From NCBI RefSeq assembly GCF_030269305.1, contig NZ_BSTC01000005.1, positions 372,001-436,000 of the forward strand: a stretch of 64,000 nt of DNA. The letters run 5' to 3'. A program made the position numbers and the translations under genes. The notes under the pieces were generated by a model, which was not told the DNA's origin, ran no database searches, and saw nothing but the letters and a program-made list of their open reading frames with translations. Of this stretch, positions 45,209 to 54,906 are shown piece after piece. The DNA comes from Kineosporia sp. NBRC 101731. GTDB lineage: Bacteria; Actinomycetota; Actinomycetes; Actinomycetales; Kineosporiaceae. Within the stretch, counting starts at the first letter, position 1. Each line of letters opens with the position of its first letter.

Positions 45209-45300
45209 CCCTTCGTGATCATGCACAGTGTCCCCGGGATCCAGAACTCTTGTCGCGACAGTTCTAGAACTCCGGGGACACTTTGCATGATCACGAAGGG
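45209..45300. repeat. Intergenic long palindrome, family A copy 2
   Basis: Arms of 29 bp (45209-45237 and 45272-45300) with one mismatch; the arm core is GTGATCATGCAAAGTGTCCC. The 34-base centre has smaller symmetric pieces (GTCGCGAC, AGAACT/AGTTCT). It sits between two divergently transcribed genes, so it cannot be a simple terminator for either. Confidence 0.92.
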
Positions 45301-45394
45301 TTTGGGTGGCGGCTTGCCGCCGGCGGAAGGGCTGGAAGGGCTGGAAGGGTTGGGGGGAGCGGCGCGTTGGGGCGTGGCGGGTGCGTGATGACCG

Positions 45395-45865
45395 GTGGAC
45401 GTCGTGCCCGGGTTCTCGGTGGAGGTGGCTGTGGACGTTGCTGAGCAGGTGTTCGGGCGGCTGCCCGGGCGCTGGACGCTGAGCCGGGTGATGCATCCGG
45501 ACAAGGGCACGGCCTCGGGCTCGGCGACCTTCACCCCGGCGGGCCCCGGGCGGCTGCACTACCGGGAGGACGTCGAGGTGAGGCTTCCGGGCGGGTACGT
45601 GGGGGAGGCTTACCGCGAGTACGAGTACGTGCTGGAGCAGACCCTGATCCGGGTGCTGCTCGCCGACGGTACGACCATGCACCTGCTGGCTTTCGCGCAG
45701 GAGGAGGGTGGGGATGTCTGGACCGCTGCCGACATCCACGACTGCCGCGCCGACCAGTACCGCGGCACCTACCGCATGGGCCCGGGCGATCACCTGACGG
45801 TGGACATGAAGGTCGACGGCCCGGCCAAGGACTACCGGATCGTCACCGAGTACGGGCGGGCCTGA
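45395..45865 (+). CDS. DUF6314-like protein
   Basis: 156 residues, no signal peptide or membrane segment. A lipocalin-like all-beta pattern begins LPGRWTLSRVMHPDKGTASGSATFTP and continues with REDVEVRLPGG, EAYREYEYVL, RVLLADGTTMHLLAF and ends in CRADQYRGTYRMG...VDGPAKDYRIVTEYGR, as in DUF6314 proteins. The function is unknown. GTG start with a weak SD, just downstream of the family A palindrome. Confidence 0.72.
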   Translation: MDVVPGFSVEVAVDVAEQVFGRLPGRWTLSRVMHPDKGTASGSATFTPAGPGRLHYREDVEVRLPGGYVGEAYREYEYVLEQTLIRVLLADGTTMHLLAFAQEEGGDVWTAADIHDCRADQYRGTYRMGPGDHLTVDMKVDGPAKDYRIVTEYGRA

Positions 45866-46235
45866 GCGCCGGGGACCGGCCCGGGAACCCACGAAAGGTG
45901 ACCTGGAGCGTCCGTCGTGACGGACGTCCACCATCGACGGCATCGGCCCGGAATGTCCGCGTGCCCCCGGTGGTTATCCGACCGTCGTCCTCCCGCACCT
46001 CAGAGTGCGGGTAGACTTCCCACGCGACCGGCGCGCGCCGGTCGACTTCGCGTGTCCGCGTTCAGTCCGTCGCAAGACGGTGGGGCGCCTCACTCGGTCC
46101 TGATTCTGACGGCTGCACTCCAGTCGGCGGAAGGGTCTGGGGCGTCACGGGCACCAGGAGCGACACCGCCGGTGTCGTTAAACAACCGAGAGAAACTGCG
46201 CCCACCCATCGGTGGTGCGCGCCAAGGAGATTGAC
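45866..46235 (+). promoter_or_regulatory. rpsB promoter and structured leader
   Basis: 370 bp without a gene. TAGACT at 46012-46017 is a plausible -10. Just after it comes the perfect 20-bp palindrome CGACCGGCGCGCGCCGGTCG (46025-46044), then CCGTC-GCAA-GACGG (46067-46080), CGACACC-gcc-GGTGTCG (46161-46177) and CCACC-catc-GGTGG (46202-46215), the last ending nine bases before AAGGAG. The transcript would carry a leader of about 210 nt with several hairpins, suitable for S2 autoregulation, which is inferred. Upstream, CGTCCGTC-gt-GACGGACG at 45909-45926 may terminate the DUF6314 gene. Confidence 0.45.
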
Positions 46236-47180
46236 ATGGCCGTCGTTACGATGCGCCAGCTGCTGGGCAGCGGTGTGCACTTCGGGCACCAGACCCGTCG
46301 CTGGAATCCGAAGATGAAGCGCTTCATCCTCACGGAGCGCAATGGCATCTACATCATCGACCTGCAGCAGTCGCTGTCGTTCATCGACAACGCCTACGAC
46401 TTCGTCAAGGAGACCGTCGCCCACGGCGGCAGCATCCTTTTCGTCGGCACCAAGAAGCAGGCCCAGGAGCCCATCGCCGAGCAGGCGACGCGCGTCGGGA
46501 TGCCCTACGTCAACCAGCGCTGGCTGGGCGGCATGCTCACGAACTTCCAGACGGTGCACAAGCGTCTGCAGCGCCTCAAGGAGCTCGAGGTCATCGACTT
46601 CGAGGACGTGGCGAAGAGCGGCATGACGAAGAAGGAACTCCTCGTCCTGCGCCGCGAGAAGGACAAGCTGGAGCGCACCCTCGGCGGTATCCGCGACATG
46701 GCCCGCGTCCCGAGCGCGGTCTGGATCGTGGACACCAAGAAGGAGCACCTGGCCGTCGACGAGGCCCGCAAGCTCGGCATCCCGATCGTCGCCATCCTGG
46801 ACACGAACTGTGACCCGGACGAGGTCGACTACAAGATCCCGGGCAACGACGACGCGATCCGCTCCGTCACGCTGCTGACCCGCGTGGTCGCCGACGCCGT
46901 GGCCGACGGTCTCCTGAGCCGTCACGGTGGTGGCCAGAACACCGCGGCCGAGACCACGACCGCTGCCGCCGAGCCGCTGCCGGAGTGGGAGCGCGAGCTG
47001 CTCGCCGGCCAGGCCGACGCGCCGGTCGTCGAGGGTGCTGCCGCTGAGGGCACCGCCGCCGAGAGCGCCGCCCCCGAGGCCCCCGCCGCGGAGGCCACCC
47101 CGGCCGCCGCCGAGGCCCCCGCGGAGAGCGCTGCTGCCGAGACGACCGAGGCCACCCCGGCCGAGGCCGCCTCCAACTGA
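46236..47180 (+). CDS. rpsB: 30S ribosomal protein S2
   Basis: 314 residues. Canonical S2 from [27 protein letters not shown] through residue 240, then an Ala/Glu/Pro-rich acidic tail of about 70 residues, longer than most S2. AAGGAG seven bases before the ATG. An in-frame GTG 24 bases earlier was rejected. Followed by tsf, as nearly everywhere. Confidence 0.97.
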   Translation: MAVVTMRQLLGSGVHFGHQTRRWNPKMKRFILTERNGIYIIDLQQSLSFIDNAYDFVKETVAHGGSILFVGTKKQAQEPIAEQATRVGMPYVNQRWLGGMLTNFQTVHKRLQRLKELEVIDFEDVAKSGMTKKELLVLRREKDKLERTLGGIRDMARVPSAVWIVDTKKEHLAVDEARKLGIPIVAILDTNCDPDEVDYKIPGNDDAIRSVTLLTRVVADAVADGLLSRHGGGQNTAAETTTAAAEPLPEWERELLAGQADAPVVEGAAAEGTAAESAAPEAPAAEATPAAAEAPAESAAAETTEATPAEAASN

Positions 47181-47270
47181 GTCGGTTCGTAGGCGCGCCG
47201 GGAGACCGGCGCGCCCGATCCGGCACTTATTCCACCTGACGACCTCCTTACGACAACAGGAGTCAGTGCA

Positions 47271-48098
47271 ATGGCGAACTACACCGCCGCCGACGTCAAG
47301 AAGCTGCGTGAGCAGACCGGCGCCGGAATGCTGGACTGCAAGAACGCTCTCGTGGAGAGCGACGGCTCGTACGAGAAGGCCGTCGAGTACCTCCGCGTCA
47401 AGGGTCAGAAGGGCGTGGCCAAGCGGGAGTCCCGCACCGCGTCCCAGGGCGCCGTGGCCGCTTTCACCGAAGCCGGCGTGGGCGTCATCGTCGAGCTCGA
47501 CTGCGAGACGGACTTCGTCTCCAAGGGCGAGAAGTTCCAGGTTCTCCTGCAGCAGGTGCTCGACCAGGCCGTGGCCGTCAAGGCCACCGACGTGGACAGC
47601 CTGCTGAAGAGCGAGCTCTCCGACGGTCGCACCGTGCAGGCCCTGCTCGACGACGGCAACGCGTCCATCGGCGAGAAGATCGAGCTGCGCGGCGTGGGCC
47701 GGATCGAGGCCCCGGCCGTCGCGGCGTACCTGCACCGCACGATGCCCGACCTCCCGCCGCAGGTTGGCGTGCTGTTCGGCGCGAGCGGTGAGAGCGATGT
47801 CGTCCGCGACGTCGCCCTGCACATCGCCGCCCTGCCGCCGCTGTACCTCTCGCGCGACGATGTCCCGGCCGACGTGGTGGAGAACGAGCGCCGCATCGCC
47901 GAGGCCACGGCCCGCGAGGAGGGCAAGCCCGAGGGCGCCCTGCCGAAGATCGTGGAGGGTCGCGTGAGCGGCTACTTCAAGGAGAACGTGCTCGTCGAGC
48001 AGAAGTTCGCCAAGGATCAGGGCACGACCGTCAAGAAGGTTCTGGACGCCGCGGGCATCACGCCCGTCGGCTTCATCCGGTTCCGGGTGGGCGTCTGA
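47271..48098 (+). CDS. tsf: Elongation factor Ts
   Basis: 275 residues. Guanine-nucleotide exchange factor for EF-Tu. The N-terminal module TAADVKKLREQTGAGMLDCKNAL, the catalytic TDFVSKGEKF region and the C-terminal GEKIELRGVGRIE, VEGRVSGYFKENVLVEQKF are intact. ATG with AGGAG. Co-transcribed with rpsB. Confidence 0.97.
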   Translation: MANYTAADVKKLREQTGAGMLDCKNALVESDGSYEKAVEYLRVKGQKGVAKRESRTASQGAVAAFTEAGVGVIVELDCETDFVSKGEKFQVLLQQVLDQAVAVKATDVDSLLKSELSDGRTVQALLDDGNASIGEKIELRGVGRIEAPAVAAYLHRTMPDLPPQVGVLFGASGESDVVRDVALHIAALPPLYLSRDDVPADVVENERRIAEATAREEGKPEGALPKIVEGRVSGYFKENVLVEQKFAKDQGTTVKKVLDAAGITPVGFIRFRVGV

Positions 48099-48137
48099 GC
48101 AGTACCGGCTGCTGATCCACAGAGCCGGTAGCAACAC

Positions 48138-48207
48138 CCGGTCGCTCCCCGAGAGCGACCGGTGACAAGCCGGTGAGAGGCGCCACATGCCTCTCACCGG
48201 CTTTTTC
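48138..48207 (+). terminator. Double hairpin terminator after tsf
   Basis: A first 10-bp stem (48138-48147 with 48153-48162) and a second 15-bp stem (48167-48181 with 48189-48203) ending in CTTTTTCTCT. A very clear intrinsic terminator that separates rpsB-tsf from pyrH. Confidence 0.92.
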
Positions 48208-48284
48208 TCTGTCTGCCGCTCCATGCGGCAGACTGCCCCCCGACGCCCGTACTGCGGGCGCGACGAACCAGGAGGTACGGCTGG

Positions 48285-49019
48285 ATGTCTGAGTCCCCGA
48301 TCGAGGGCCCGCGTTTCCGGCGGGTGCTGCTGAAGCTCTCCGGCGAGGTCTTCGGCAACGGTCAGCTCGGTGTCGACCCTGACGTCGTCGCAGCGCTGGC
48401 CGAACAGATCGCCGGGGTGGCCCGGGAGGGCATCCAGATCGCCATCGTGATCGGCGGTGGCAACTTCCTGCGTGGCGCCGAGCTCTCGCAGCGCGGCATG
48501 GACCGCGGCCGCGCCGACTACATGGGCATGCTCGGCACGGTGCTGAACTGCTTGGCACTGCAAGACTTCCTGGAGAAGGCCGGGATCGACACGCGGGTGC
48601 AGACGGCGATCACGATGGGCCAGGTCGCGGAGCCGTACATCCCGCGCAAGGCTATCCGTCACCTGGAGAAGAACCGGGTGGTGATCTTCGGCGCCGGGCT
48701 CGGTGCGCCGTACTTCTCCACCGACACCGCTGCCGCGCAGCGGGCGCTCGAGATCAAGGCGCACGCGGTGCTGATGAGCAAGAACGGTGTGGACGGCGTG
48801 TACACCGCCGACCCCCGCAAGGACCCGACGGCCAGCAAGCTCGACGAGGTCACTTACTCCGCCGCGCTGACCCAGCAGCTGAAGGTCGTCGACGCGACCG
48901 CCTTCAGTCTCTGCATGGACAACAAGCTGCCCATGATCGTGTTCGGCATGGAGGGCGAAGGGAACATAGCGGCCGCCGTGCGGGGTGAGAGAATCGGAAC
49001 GCTCGTCACCGCCGGCTGA
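48285..49019 (+). CDS. pyrH: UMP kinase
   Basis: 244 residues. Amino-acid-kinase fold, phosphorylates UMP to [17 protein letters not shown] at the N-terminus, [26 protein letters not shown] and [20 protein letters not shown] are diagnostic. ATG with AGGAGG. Head of the pyrH-frr-cdsA-rlmN group. Confidence 0.97.
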   Translation: MSESPIEGPRFRRVLLKLSGEVFGNGQLGVDPDVVAALAEQIAGVAREGIQIAIVIGGGNFLRGAELSQRGMDRGRADYMGMLGTVLNCLALQDFLEKAGIDTRVQTAITMGQVAEPYIPRKAIRHLEKNRVVIFGAGLGAPYFSTDTAAAQRALEIKAHAVLMSKNGVDGVYTADPRKDPTASKLDEVTYSAALTQQLKVVDATAFSLCMDNKLPMIVFGMEGEGNIAAAVRGERIGTLVTAG

Positions 49020-49113
49020 GCCGGCCGGGGTCGGAGCTGATTTCCCTTAGCACGGTTGGCGGCAGTGGTGCCGCCCACAACGGTTCGTCCCAGACAGCGA
49101 TGAAGGAGCGACA

Positions 49114-49671
49114 GTGATCGACGAGACCCTCCTCGAGGCCGAGGAGAAGATGGACAAGGCGGTCGAGGTCGCCAAGGAAGACTTCGGCGCCATTCGCACC
49201 GGCCGGGCCACCCCCGGCATGTTCAGCAAGATCGTCGTCGAGTACTACGGCGCCCCGACGCCGCTGCAGCAGCTGGCGTCCTTCACCGTTCCCGAGGCTC
49301 GCACGATCCTCATCCAGCCCTACGACAAGGGTTCGCTGGGTGGCATCGAGAGGGCGCTGCGCGACTCGAACCTCGGCGTCAACCCGAGCAACGACGGCAG
49401 CATCATCCGGGTGGTGCTCCCGGTGCTGACCGAGGAGCGCCGCAAGGAGTACATCAAGATGGCCCGCACCAAGGCGGAAGACTCCCGGGTCTCCGTGCGT
49501 AACGTGCGGCGCAAGGCCAAGGAAACGCTCGACCGTGCGGTCAAGGACGGCGAGATCGGCGAGGACGAGGGTGCCCGCGCCGAGAAGGAGCTGGAGCAGT
49601 CGACCAAGTCCCACGTGGACTCGATCGATGAACTGCTCCGGCACAAGGAGACCGAGCTCCTCGAGGTATGA
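49114..49671 (+). CDS. frr: Ribosome recycling factor
   Basis: 185 residues, full length. With EF-G it splits post-termination ribosomes. [28 protein letters not shown], the beta domain, and [27 protein letters not shown] are typical. GTG start with AAGGAG. It overlaps cdsA by 4 bp (ATGA). Confidence 0.97.
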   Translation: MIDETLLEAEEKMDKAVEVAKEDFGAIRTGRATPGMFSKIVVEYYGAPTPLQQLASFTVPEARTILIQPYDKGSLGGIERALRDSNLGVNPSNDGSIIRVVLPVLTEERRKEYIKMARTKAEDSRVSVRNVRRKAKETLDRAVKDGEIGEDEGARAEKELEQSTKSHVDSIDELLRHKETELLEV

Positions 49672-52600
49672 GCATGGCCGGAGATTCTGGTCCGTCCGAT
49701 TCCTCGTCCCGCCGGGGACGCCGGGCCGCGCGCGGTCCGGCGTCCGGGGACTCCTGGCCCGACGGCGCCGGGGAGGAGGACGCCTGGCCGGCGGACGAGC
49801 CGGGTGAGGAGCAGAACAGCTCCGGTGGTCTGGGGGGCCGTCGCCTGGGCGGCGCCCCCGGCGGGGGGCTGGGTGGCGCGCGTCTCGGGCGCGGTGGTCG
49901 CGGTCGCCCGGGTGGCGAACCGCCGGCGGACGAGGCCGGGCCCGGCCGTACCTTCGGCCGGGACCGAGGGCACGGCATCCGTTCCAACGGGCCGTCCACA
50001 TCATCGTTCGACCAGTTCCTGGATCGTTCCGCCGGCGGTCAGCCTGCCCAGGGCGGTCAGCCGGGTCAGCCGAGGCCGGGCAGCCGGCCTGCGCCGCTGC
50101 GCGGCACCTCGCACCCGGGGTTGCCGCAGCGGGCCACCCAGTCCGGCAGCATCCCGGTGAGCCCGTACCGCGACGCGCCCGCCGACGGCGCCCCTTCGGG
50201 AGGTTTCGAGACCCGGCTCCCGACGGACGAGGCGCGTCGCGACGGACGTCGCGGGCCCACCTCGAGCGGTCGGTCGGGTCGTGCAGCCGGTGCCGGCACC
50301 CCGGCCCAGGGCTTTGATCTCCTCGGGCAGCCGGATGACGACTCGGGGCCTTTCCCGGTCCCTACGCGTTCCACAAACCCCCCTGGCCCCTCACGTCCCG
50401 GCAGCAGCACGGGCTCCGGCCCGGTCGTTCGAGGCCGTCGTGACGAGGAGCCCGGTGACGAGCGCACGGCCACGGGTGGCCGTGGCCTGTTCGGTCGCGG
50501 TCGCCGTGCTCCCGAGCCCGACCCGTTCCCCGCCGGCCCGGCCGGTGGTCTGCTCGGCCGCACCCCGGACGAGCCGTTCGACGAGCCCAGCGGCAAGAGC
50601 CGTCGGGGCGCACCCGGCCGTGGTCGTCGTGACCCCGAACCCTCCACCGGAGGTGGGCTCTTCGGGCGAGGTGGGCCGGACACCGGCCCGTCCGGCCGGG
50701 GCCGTCGGGGTCCCGGGCCGTCCGGTCCGCCCACCGGTGGTGGCTTGCTCGGCGGGGGTGGTGCGCCGGATCCGTCCGATCTCGACGACTCCACCCACAC
50801 CGGCCCGCAGGGTCGCGGCCGCTCGCGGGGCAACCCGTTCCTTGACACACCCGCCGATGAAAAGGGCCGCGGCGCATCCGGCCGGGGCCGTCCCGCCCCG
50901 GCCGGCCCGCCTGCCGACGGTGGCCTGCTCGGCGGGGGAAACAGCCCCTTCCCCGGAGCACCCGGAGCACCCGGATCGGCCGATGAGGGCCGTCGCGGGA
51001 TGTTCGGCCGGGGCCGTCGGGGTCCGGAGCCGGCGGGTCCGCCCACGGGCGGTGGCCTGCTCGGCGGAGCTGGTGACCCGTTCCCCGGTGCCGCCGACGA
51101 GAACCGCCGCGGCCGCAGGGGTCCCGAGCCCTCGGGCCCGCCCACCGGTGGCGGTCTGCTCGGACCGGCCGATGAGAGCCGTCGCGGGATGTTCGGCCGG
51201 GGCCGTCGGGGCCCCGAGCCGTCCGGTCCGCCCACCGGTGGTGGCCTGCTCGGCGGGAACGACAGTCCCTTCCCGGAAGCGCCCGGTCCGGCGACGGGCG
51301 GTCAGGCCCGGATGACGGACGCGGGGGGCAGCGGTCCCGGGCGACGCCCGGGTGCGGGTGATCGTCCGGGTGGGGACGCGTTCCCCGACCCGTCCGCACC
51401 GGCCGAGGAGGGCCGGCGCCCAGGACGCAGCCGCCGCACCGCCGACCCGTCCGGTCCGCCCACGGGCTCCCGTGGTCTGCTCGGCCGCGGCCGGGCCGAG
51501 GTGGAGCCCGACCCGTTCCCCGCCCCCCTGGCCTCGAACGCCGTCGGTGAGAGCCGTCGGCGGGACTCCGATCCGTCCGGCCCGGCGACCGGTGGCCGGG
51601 GTCTGTTCGGCCCCGTTCCCGACGACGACCGGGACGATGACCCCTTCACCCCGGCCGAGGGCAGCCGCGGGCTGCTCGACGCGGCCGACGAAGGCCGCCG
51701 ACCGGGGCGCTCGCGCCGCCGTGAGCCCGACCCGTTCCCGATGGCGGGCCCGGCCCAGGACGAGCTCACCCATCCCGTCCGACCGCGACGAGGAGACCGA
51801 CCCGAACGAGGCGACCGCTCGATGGACCGATCGATCGAGAACGACCCGACCGGCCACGAGGCCGCCCGGGCAGCCTTGCGGAACATGGATCATCCGCCCC
51901 TGCCGGATGCGACGATCGTGGCTGTGGCGGCGAAGGACCACGGCCGGGCGGGCCGCAACCTGCCCGCGGCCATCGGTGTCGGTGTCGCCCTCGGCGTCCT
52001 GGCCCTGACGTCGCTGTTCGTGCGTCCCGAGGCGTTCGTCGCGCTGGCCTCGTTCGTCGTCGTGCTCTCGGTCTGGGAGCTCTCCGGCGCCCTGGCGGCC
52101 AAGCAGATCGTCGTGCCGGTCATCCCGGTCGCGGTCGGGGCGCTCGGCATGCTGGTCTCGGCGTACGTCGCCGGGCCGGAGGGGTTGCTGGTCAGCTACA
52201 TGCTCACGGCCTTCGGCATCCTGCTCTGGCGGATCGTCGAGGGCCTCGACGGCGCGATGCGCGACGTCACCGCGGGCCTGTTCGTGGCGGCGTACGTACC
52301 GTTGCTGACCGGGTTCGCGATCCTCATGCTCGCGGCCGATCAGGGACCCCAGCGGGTGGTGACGTTCATCCTGGTCACCATCGCCAGCGACATCGGTGGA
52401 TACATCGCGGGGGTGCTGTTCGGCAAGCACCCGATGGCGCCCAGGATCAGCCCGAAGAAGTCCTGGGAGGGCTTCGCCGGGTCGATGGTGGCCTGCTTGA
52501 TCGCCGGTACGGCCTGCGTGGTGTTCCTGCTCAACGGCTCGCCCTGGGTGGGTGCGGTGATCGGCATCGCCGCCGTGTTCACCGCGACCGGTGGCGACCT

Positions 52601-52742
52601 GTCCGAGTCCTTGCTCAAGCGTGACCTGGGCATCAAGGACATGGGCAACCTGCTGCCCGGCCACGGCGGAATCATGGACCGGATGGACTCGTTGCTCCCC
52701 TCGGCGCCCGTCGTCTACCTGCTGCTGTTCTTCCTGCTCTAG
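49668..52742 (+). CDS. cdsA: Phosphatidate cytidylyltransferase with a very long repetitive N-terminal extension
   Basis: 1024 residues, whereas CdsA is usually 260-400. The enzyme makes CDP-diacylglycerol, precursor of anionic phospholipids. Residues from about 760 carry about seven to eight membrane helices and the family signature [21 protein letters not shown]...DRMD near the C-terminus. Residues 1-735 are Gly/Pro/Arg/Ser/Asp-rich and predicted disordered, with about ten repeats of [20 protein letters not shown]-type units between about 265 and 700. Streptomyces CdsA also has a shorter hydrophilic N-terminus, so this is an extreme elongation. The frame is open throughout with normal codon bias. 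Internal ATGs (51821, 51882) could start a short form. It overlaps frr by 4 bp. Confidence 0.9.
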   Translation: MSMAGDSGPSDSSSRRGRRAARGPASGDSWPDGAGEEDAWPADEPGEEQNSSGGLGGRRLGGAPGGGLGGARLGRGGRGRPGGEPPADEAGPGRTFGRDRGHGIRSNGPSTSSFDQFLDRSAGGQPAQGGQPGQPRPGSRPAPLRGTSHPGLPQRATQSGSIPVSPYRDAPADGAPSGGFETRLPTDEARRDGRRGPTSSGRSGRAAGAGTPAQGFDLLGQPDDDSGPFPVPTRSTNPPGPSRPGSSTGSGPVVRGRRDEEPGDERTATGGRGLFGRGRRAPEPDPFPAGPAGGLLGRTPDEPFDEPSGKSRRGAPGRGRRDPEPSTGGGLFGRGGPDTGPSGRGRRGPGPSGPPTGGGLLGGGGAPDPSDLDDSTHTGPQGRGRSRGNPFLDTPADEKGRGASGRGRPAPAGPPADGGLLGGGNSPFPGAPGAPGSADEGRRGMFGRGRRGPEPAGPPTGGGLLGGAGDPFPGAADENRRGRRGPEPSGPPTGGGLLGPADESRRGMFGRGRRGPEPSGPPTGGGLLGGNDSPFPEAPGPATGGQARMTDAGGSGPGRRPGAGDRPGGDAFPDPSAPAEEGRRPGRSRRTADPSGPPTGSRGLLGRGRAEVEPDPFPAPLASNAVGESRRRDSDPSGPATGGRGLFGPVPDDDRDDDPFTPAEGSRGLLDAADEGRRPGRSRRREPDPFPMAGPAQDELTHPVRPRRGDRPERGDRSMDRSIENDPTGHEAARAALRNMDHPPLPDATIVAVAAKDHGRAGRNLPAAIGVGVALGVLALTSLFVRPEAFVALASFVVVLSVWELSGALAAKQIVVPVIPVAVGALGMLVSAYVAGPEGLLVSYMLTAFGILLWRIVEGLDGAMRDVTAGLFVAAYVPLLTGFAILMLAADQGPQRVVTFILVTIASDIGGYIAGVLFGKHPMAPRISPKKSWEGFAGSMVACLIAGTACVVFLLNGSPWVGAVIGIAAVFTATGGDLSESLLKRDLGIKDMGNLLPGHGGIMDRMDSLLPSAPVVYLLLFFLL
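50460..51760 (+). repeat. About ten imperfect coding repeats in the cdsA extension
   Basis: Units of about 30-45 codons with core [18 protein letters not shown], often followed by DPFP or SPFP and a RRGMFGRG segment. DNA similarity is highest around 50990-51260. Confidence 0.85.
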
Positions 52743-52759
52743 ACCCGAAGAAAGATCTG

Positions 52760-53983
52760 ATGACCTCCGAAGCCCCGTCCGCACCGCTGCCCGAGCCGCG
52801 GCCGACCGCCCCCGAGCCCGGCAAGTTGCTCATGGTCGCGCCCCGACGGGGCAAGCCGCCGAAGCACCTGGCCGACCTGACGCTCGCCGAGCGGATGGCG
52901 GCGGTCAAGGAGCTGGGCGAGAAGCCGTTCCGGGGTCGTCAGCTGTCGGTGCACTACTTCGAGCGCCTGGCCGAGCTGGACGCGAAGAACCCGGACAGCG
53001 CGGCGGCCCTCACCGACCTGCCCGCGACCTCGCGTCAGCCGCTGCTCGACGCCCTGCTGCCGAACCTGATCCACCCCGTGCGTGAGCTGGTCTGCGACGA
53101 CGGTGCCACGATCAAGACGGTGTGGCGGCTCTTCGACGGCGCCCTGGTGGAGAGCGTGCTCATGCGCTACCCCGACCGGGCCACGGTCTGCGTCTCCAGC
53201 CAGGCCGGGTGTGGTATGAACTGCCCGTTCTGCGCCACCGGCCAGGCCGGGCTCACCCGCAACCTGTCTACGGCGGAGATCGTCGAGCAGGTCCGCACGG
53301 CCGCGCGGCACATGCGCACGGCGGCGCCCCTGGGCAGGAGCACCGAGGGTGCGCCCCTCGGCGAGGAGGCGGAAGAGGGCCAGGCCGGCCGCGTCAGCAA
53401 CGTGGTCTTCATGGGCATGGGCGAGGCTCTGGCCAACTACAAGGCCGCGATCGGGGCGATCCGCCGCCTCACCGACCCGGCTCCTGAGGGTCTGGGCATG
53501 TCCGCCCGGGGCATCACCATGTCGACGGTCGGCCTGGTGCCGGCCATCGACAAGCTCGCGGCCGAGGGCATCCCGGTCACACTGGCCCTGAGCCTGCATG
53601 CTCCCGACGACGAACTGCGGGACGAGCTGGTGCCGATCAACACCCGCTGGAAGGTCGGCGAGACCCTCGACGCCGCGCGCCGTTACTTCGACGCCACCGG
53701 CCGCCGGGTCAGCATCGAGTACGCCCTGATCAAGGACATCAACGACCACGAGTGGCGGGGCGACATGCTCGGCCGCGAGCTGAACAAGCGGGGCAAGGGC
53801 TGGGTGCACGTCAACCCGATCCCGCTCAACCCCACGCCGGGTTCCAAGTGGACCGCGAGCACCCGCCGCGCCCAGAACGCCTTCGTGAATGCCCTGCGCG
53901 AGCGCGGCGTGCCCACCACGGTCCGCGATACCCGGGGCCAGGAGATCGACGGTGCGTGCGGCCAGCTGGCCGCCACCGTCTGA
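52760..53983 (+). CDS. rlmN: 23S rRNA (adenine2503-C2)/tRNA methyltransferase RlmN
   Basis: 407 residues. Radical-SAM enzyme with the cluster motif CGMNCPFC (Cys near 150, 154, 157). GMGEALANY replaces the more common GMGEPLANY. The catalytic C-terminal Cys in EIDGACGQL is present. An insertion of about 30 residues ([20 protein letters not shown]) lies after the cluster domain. ATG start 18 bases after cdsA, with GAAGAAAG upstream. The stop codon is followed at once by a 10-bp tandem repeat. Confidence 0.95.
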   Translation: MTSEAPSAPLPEPRPTAPEPGKLLMVAPRRGKPPKHLADLTLAERMAAVKELGEKPFRGRQLSVHYFERLAELDAKNPDSAAALTDLPATSRQPLLDALLPNLIHPVRELVCDDGATIKTVWRLFDGALVESVLMRYPDRATVCVSSQAGCGMNCPFCATGQAGLTRNLSTAEIVEQVRTAARHMRTAAPLGRSTEGAPLGEEAEEGQAGRVSNVVFMGMGEALANYKAAIGAIRRLTDPAPEGLGMSARGITMSTVGLVPAIDKLAAEGIPVTLALSLHAPDDELRDELVPINTRWKVGETLDAARRYFDATGRRVSIEYALIKDINDHEWRGDMLGRELNKRGKGWVHVNPIPLNPTPGSKWTASTRRAQNAFVNALRERGVPTTVRDTRGQEIDGACGQLAATV

Positions 53984-53988
53984 GCCAA

Positions 53989-54054
53989 CTCCGAGCAGCT
54001 CCGAGCAGCTCCGAGCAACTCCGAGCAGCTCCGAGCAACTCCGAGCAACTCCGA
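53989..54054 (+). repeat. Tandem 10-bp repeat CTCCGAGCAR after rlmN
   Basis: Six full units and a partial seventh, beginning five bases after the stop codon. Position ten alternates G or A. The same period and position as the repeat after rplS, with a different sequence. Confidence 0.95.
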
Positions 54055-54245
54055 AGCGACGCTGTGACGGTGGGCGCCGGACAATGCCCACCGCACAGCT
54101 GACGCACCGGAACGCGCCTCGGGCGGACCACATCGGCATCAAAAAGTCACGGGTGCATCACAACTGGTGACCAGACGCAAATTTCACGTGTCCCATCTGC
54201 GGACCGGCTCCCACGGACGCGGTCGTCGGGTGCAGAATGTGAGCC

Positions 54246-54803
54246 GTGAGCGACACCTTTCCGCGGGCAGGCCGGCTATCCAAGGGCTACGACATCGACC
54301 AGGTCGAGTCCTTCCTGGGCCGGGCCCGGTCCGCGTACGAGGAGAACGGGCGTGGGCCCGCGATGACGTCGTGGCACGTCCGCACGGTCGGCTTCGACCT
54401 GGTGCGCGGCGGGTACGACGTGGACGCGGTCGACGCTGCCCTGGACCGCATCGAAGATGCCTTCGCCCGTCGTGAGAAGCAGCGCGGCGAGGAGCGCAGC
54501 GGGAGCCAGGCCTGGCAGACCCAGCTGCGCACCCAGGAGCAGTCGCTGCGCGCCCAGCTGGGCCGGGGCGACGGCGAGCGGTTCCCGCGGGGCAGCGGTA
54601 TGGAGCTCACCTACGATCTCGACGCGGTCGACGACCTCTGCATCCGCATCGAGGAGTCGTTCGCGATGGGGCAGCCCCTGCCGCCCGACGCCGTGCGCCT
54701 GGCGGTGTTCAAGAGCCGACGCGGCTCGCGCGGTTACCGTGAGGCTTCGGTCGATGCCTTCCTCGACCGCGTGGTCGAGCTGCTGGTGGTCCAGACCGTC
54801 TAG
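54246..54803 (+). CDS. DivIVA-domain-like protein
   Basis: 185 residues. Four short modules of the DivIVA N-terminal type: KGYDIDQVESFLGRA, GGYDVDAVDAALDRIEDAF, YDLDAVDDLCIRIEES and GYREASVDAFLDRVVELL. Each has a Gly-Tyr/Tyr-Asp turn followed by an Asp-Ala-Val-Asp helix. Between them is a Glu/Gln/Arg-rich helix. Homologues follow rlmN in many actinobacteria. A link to cell-pole or division proteins is inferred from the modules. The GTG lacks a strong SD; CAGAAT seven bases upstream could support a leaderless start. Confidence 0.82.
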   Translation: MSDTFPRAGRLSKGYDIDQVESFLGRARSAYEENGRGPAMTSWHVRTVGFDLVRGGYDVDAVDAALDRIEDAFARREKQRGEERSGSQAWQTQLRTQEQSLRAQLGRGDGERFPRGSGMELTYDLDAVDDLCIRIEESFAMGQPLPPDAVRLAVFKSRRGSRGYREASVDAFLDRVVELLVVQTV

Positions 54804-54812
54804 AGCCAAAAA

Positions 54813-54863
54813 CAGAATGGAGGACGCCCGACAGCCGAAAGCTGTCGGGCGTCCTCCATTCTG
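54813..54863. terminator. Very strong bidirectional terminator
   Basis: A perfect 23-bp stem (54813-54835 with 54841-54863) with loop CGAAA, between the DivIVA-like gene and the convergent sugar operon. The plus-strand 3' side lacks a long T-run; the minus-strand side has TTTTTGGC. Confidence 0.85.
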
Positions 54864-54906
54864 TGGTCGCCTCACCCACCACCCAAGGGGGGTTGGTGGA
54901 GGTGGG

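Noticed and set aside
46062-48764. A 900-codon antisense frame over rpsB, tsf and pyrH
   Set aside because: It is the mirror of strongly biased codons on the real genes. The opposite strand encodes three unmistakable proteins.
23701-54054. CRISPR arrays
   Set aside because: The tandem repeats at 23701, 43003 and 53989 are 7-10 bp with no spacers, and no cas genes are present.
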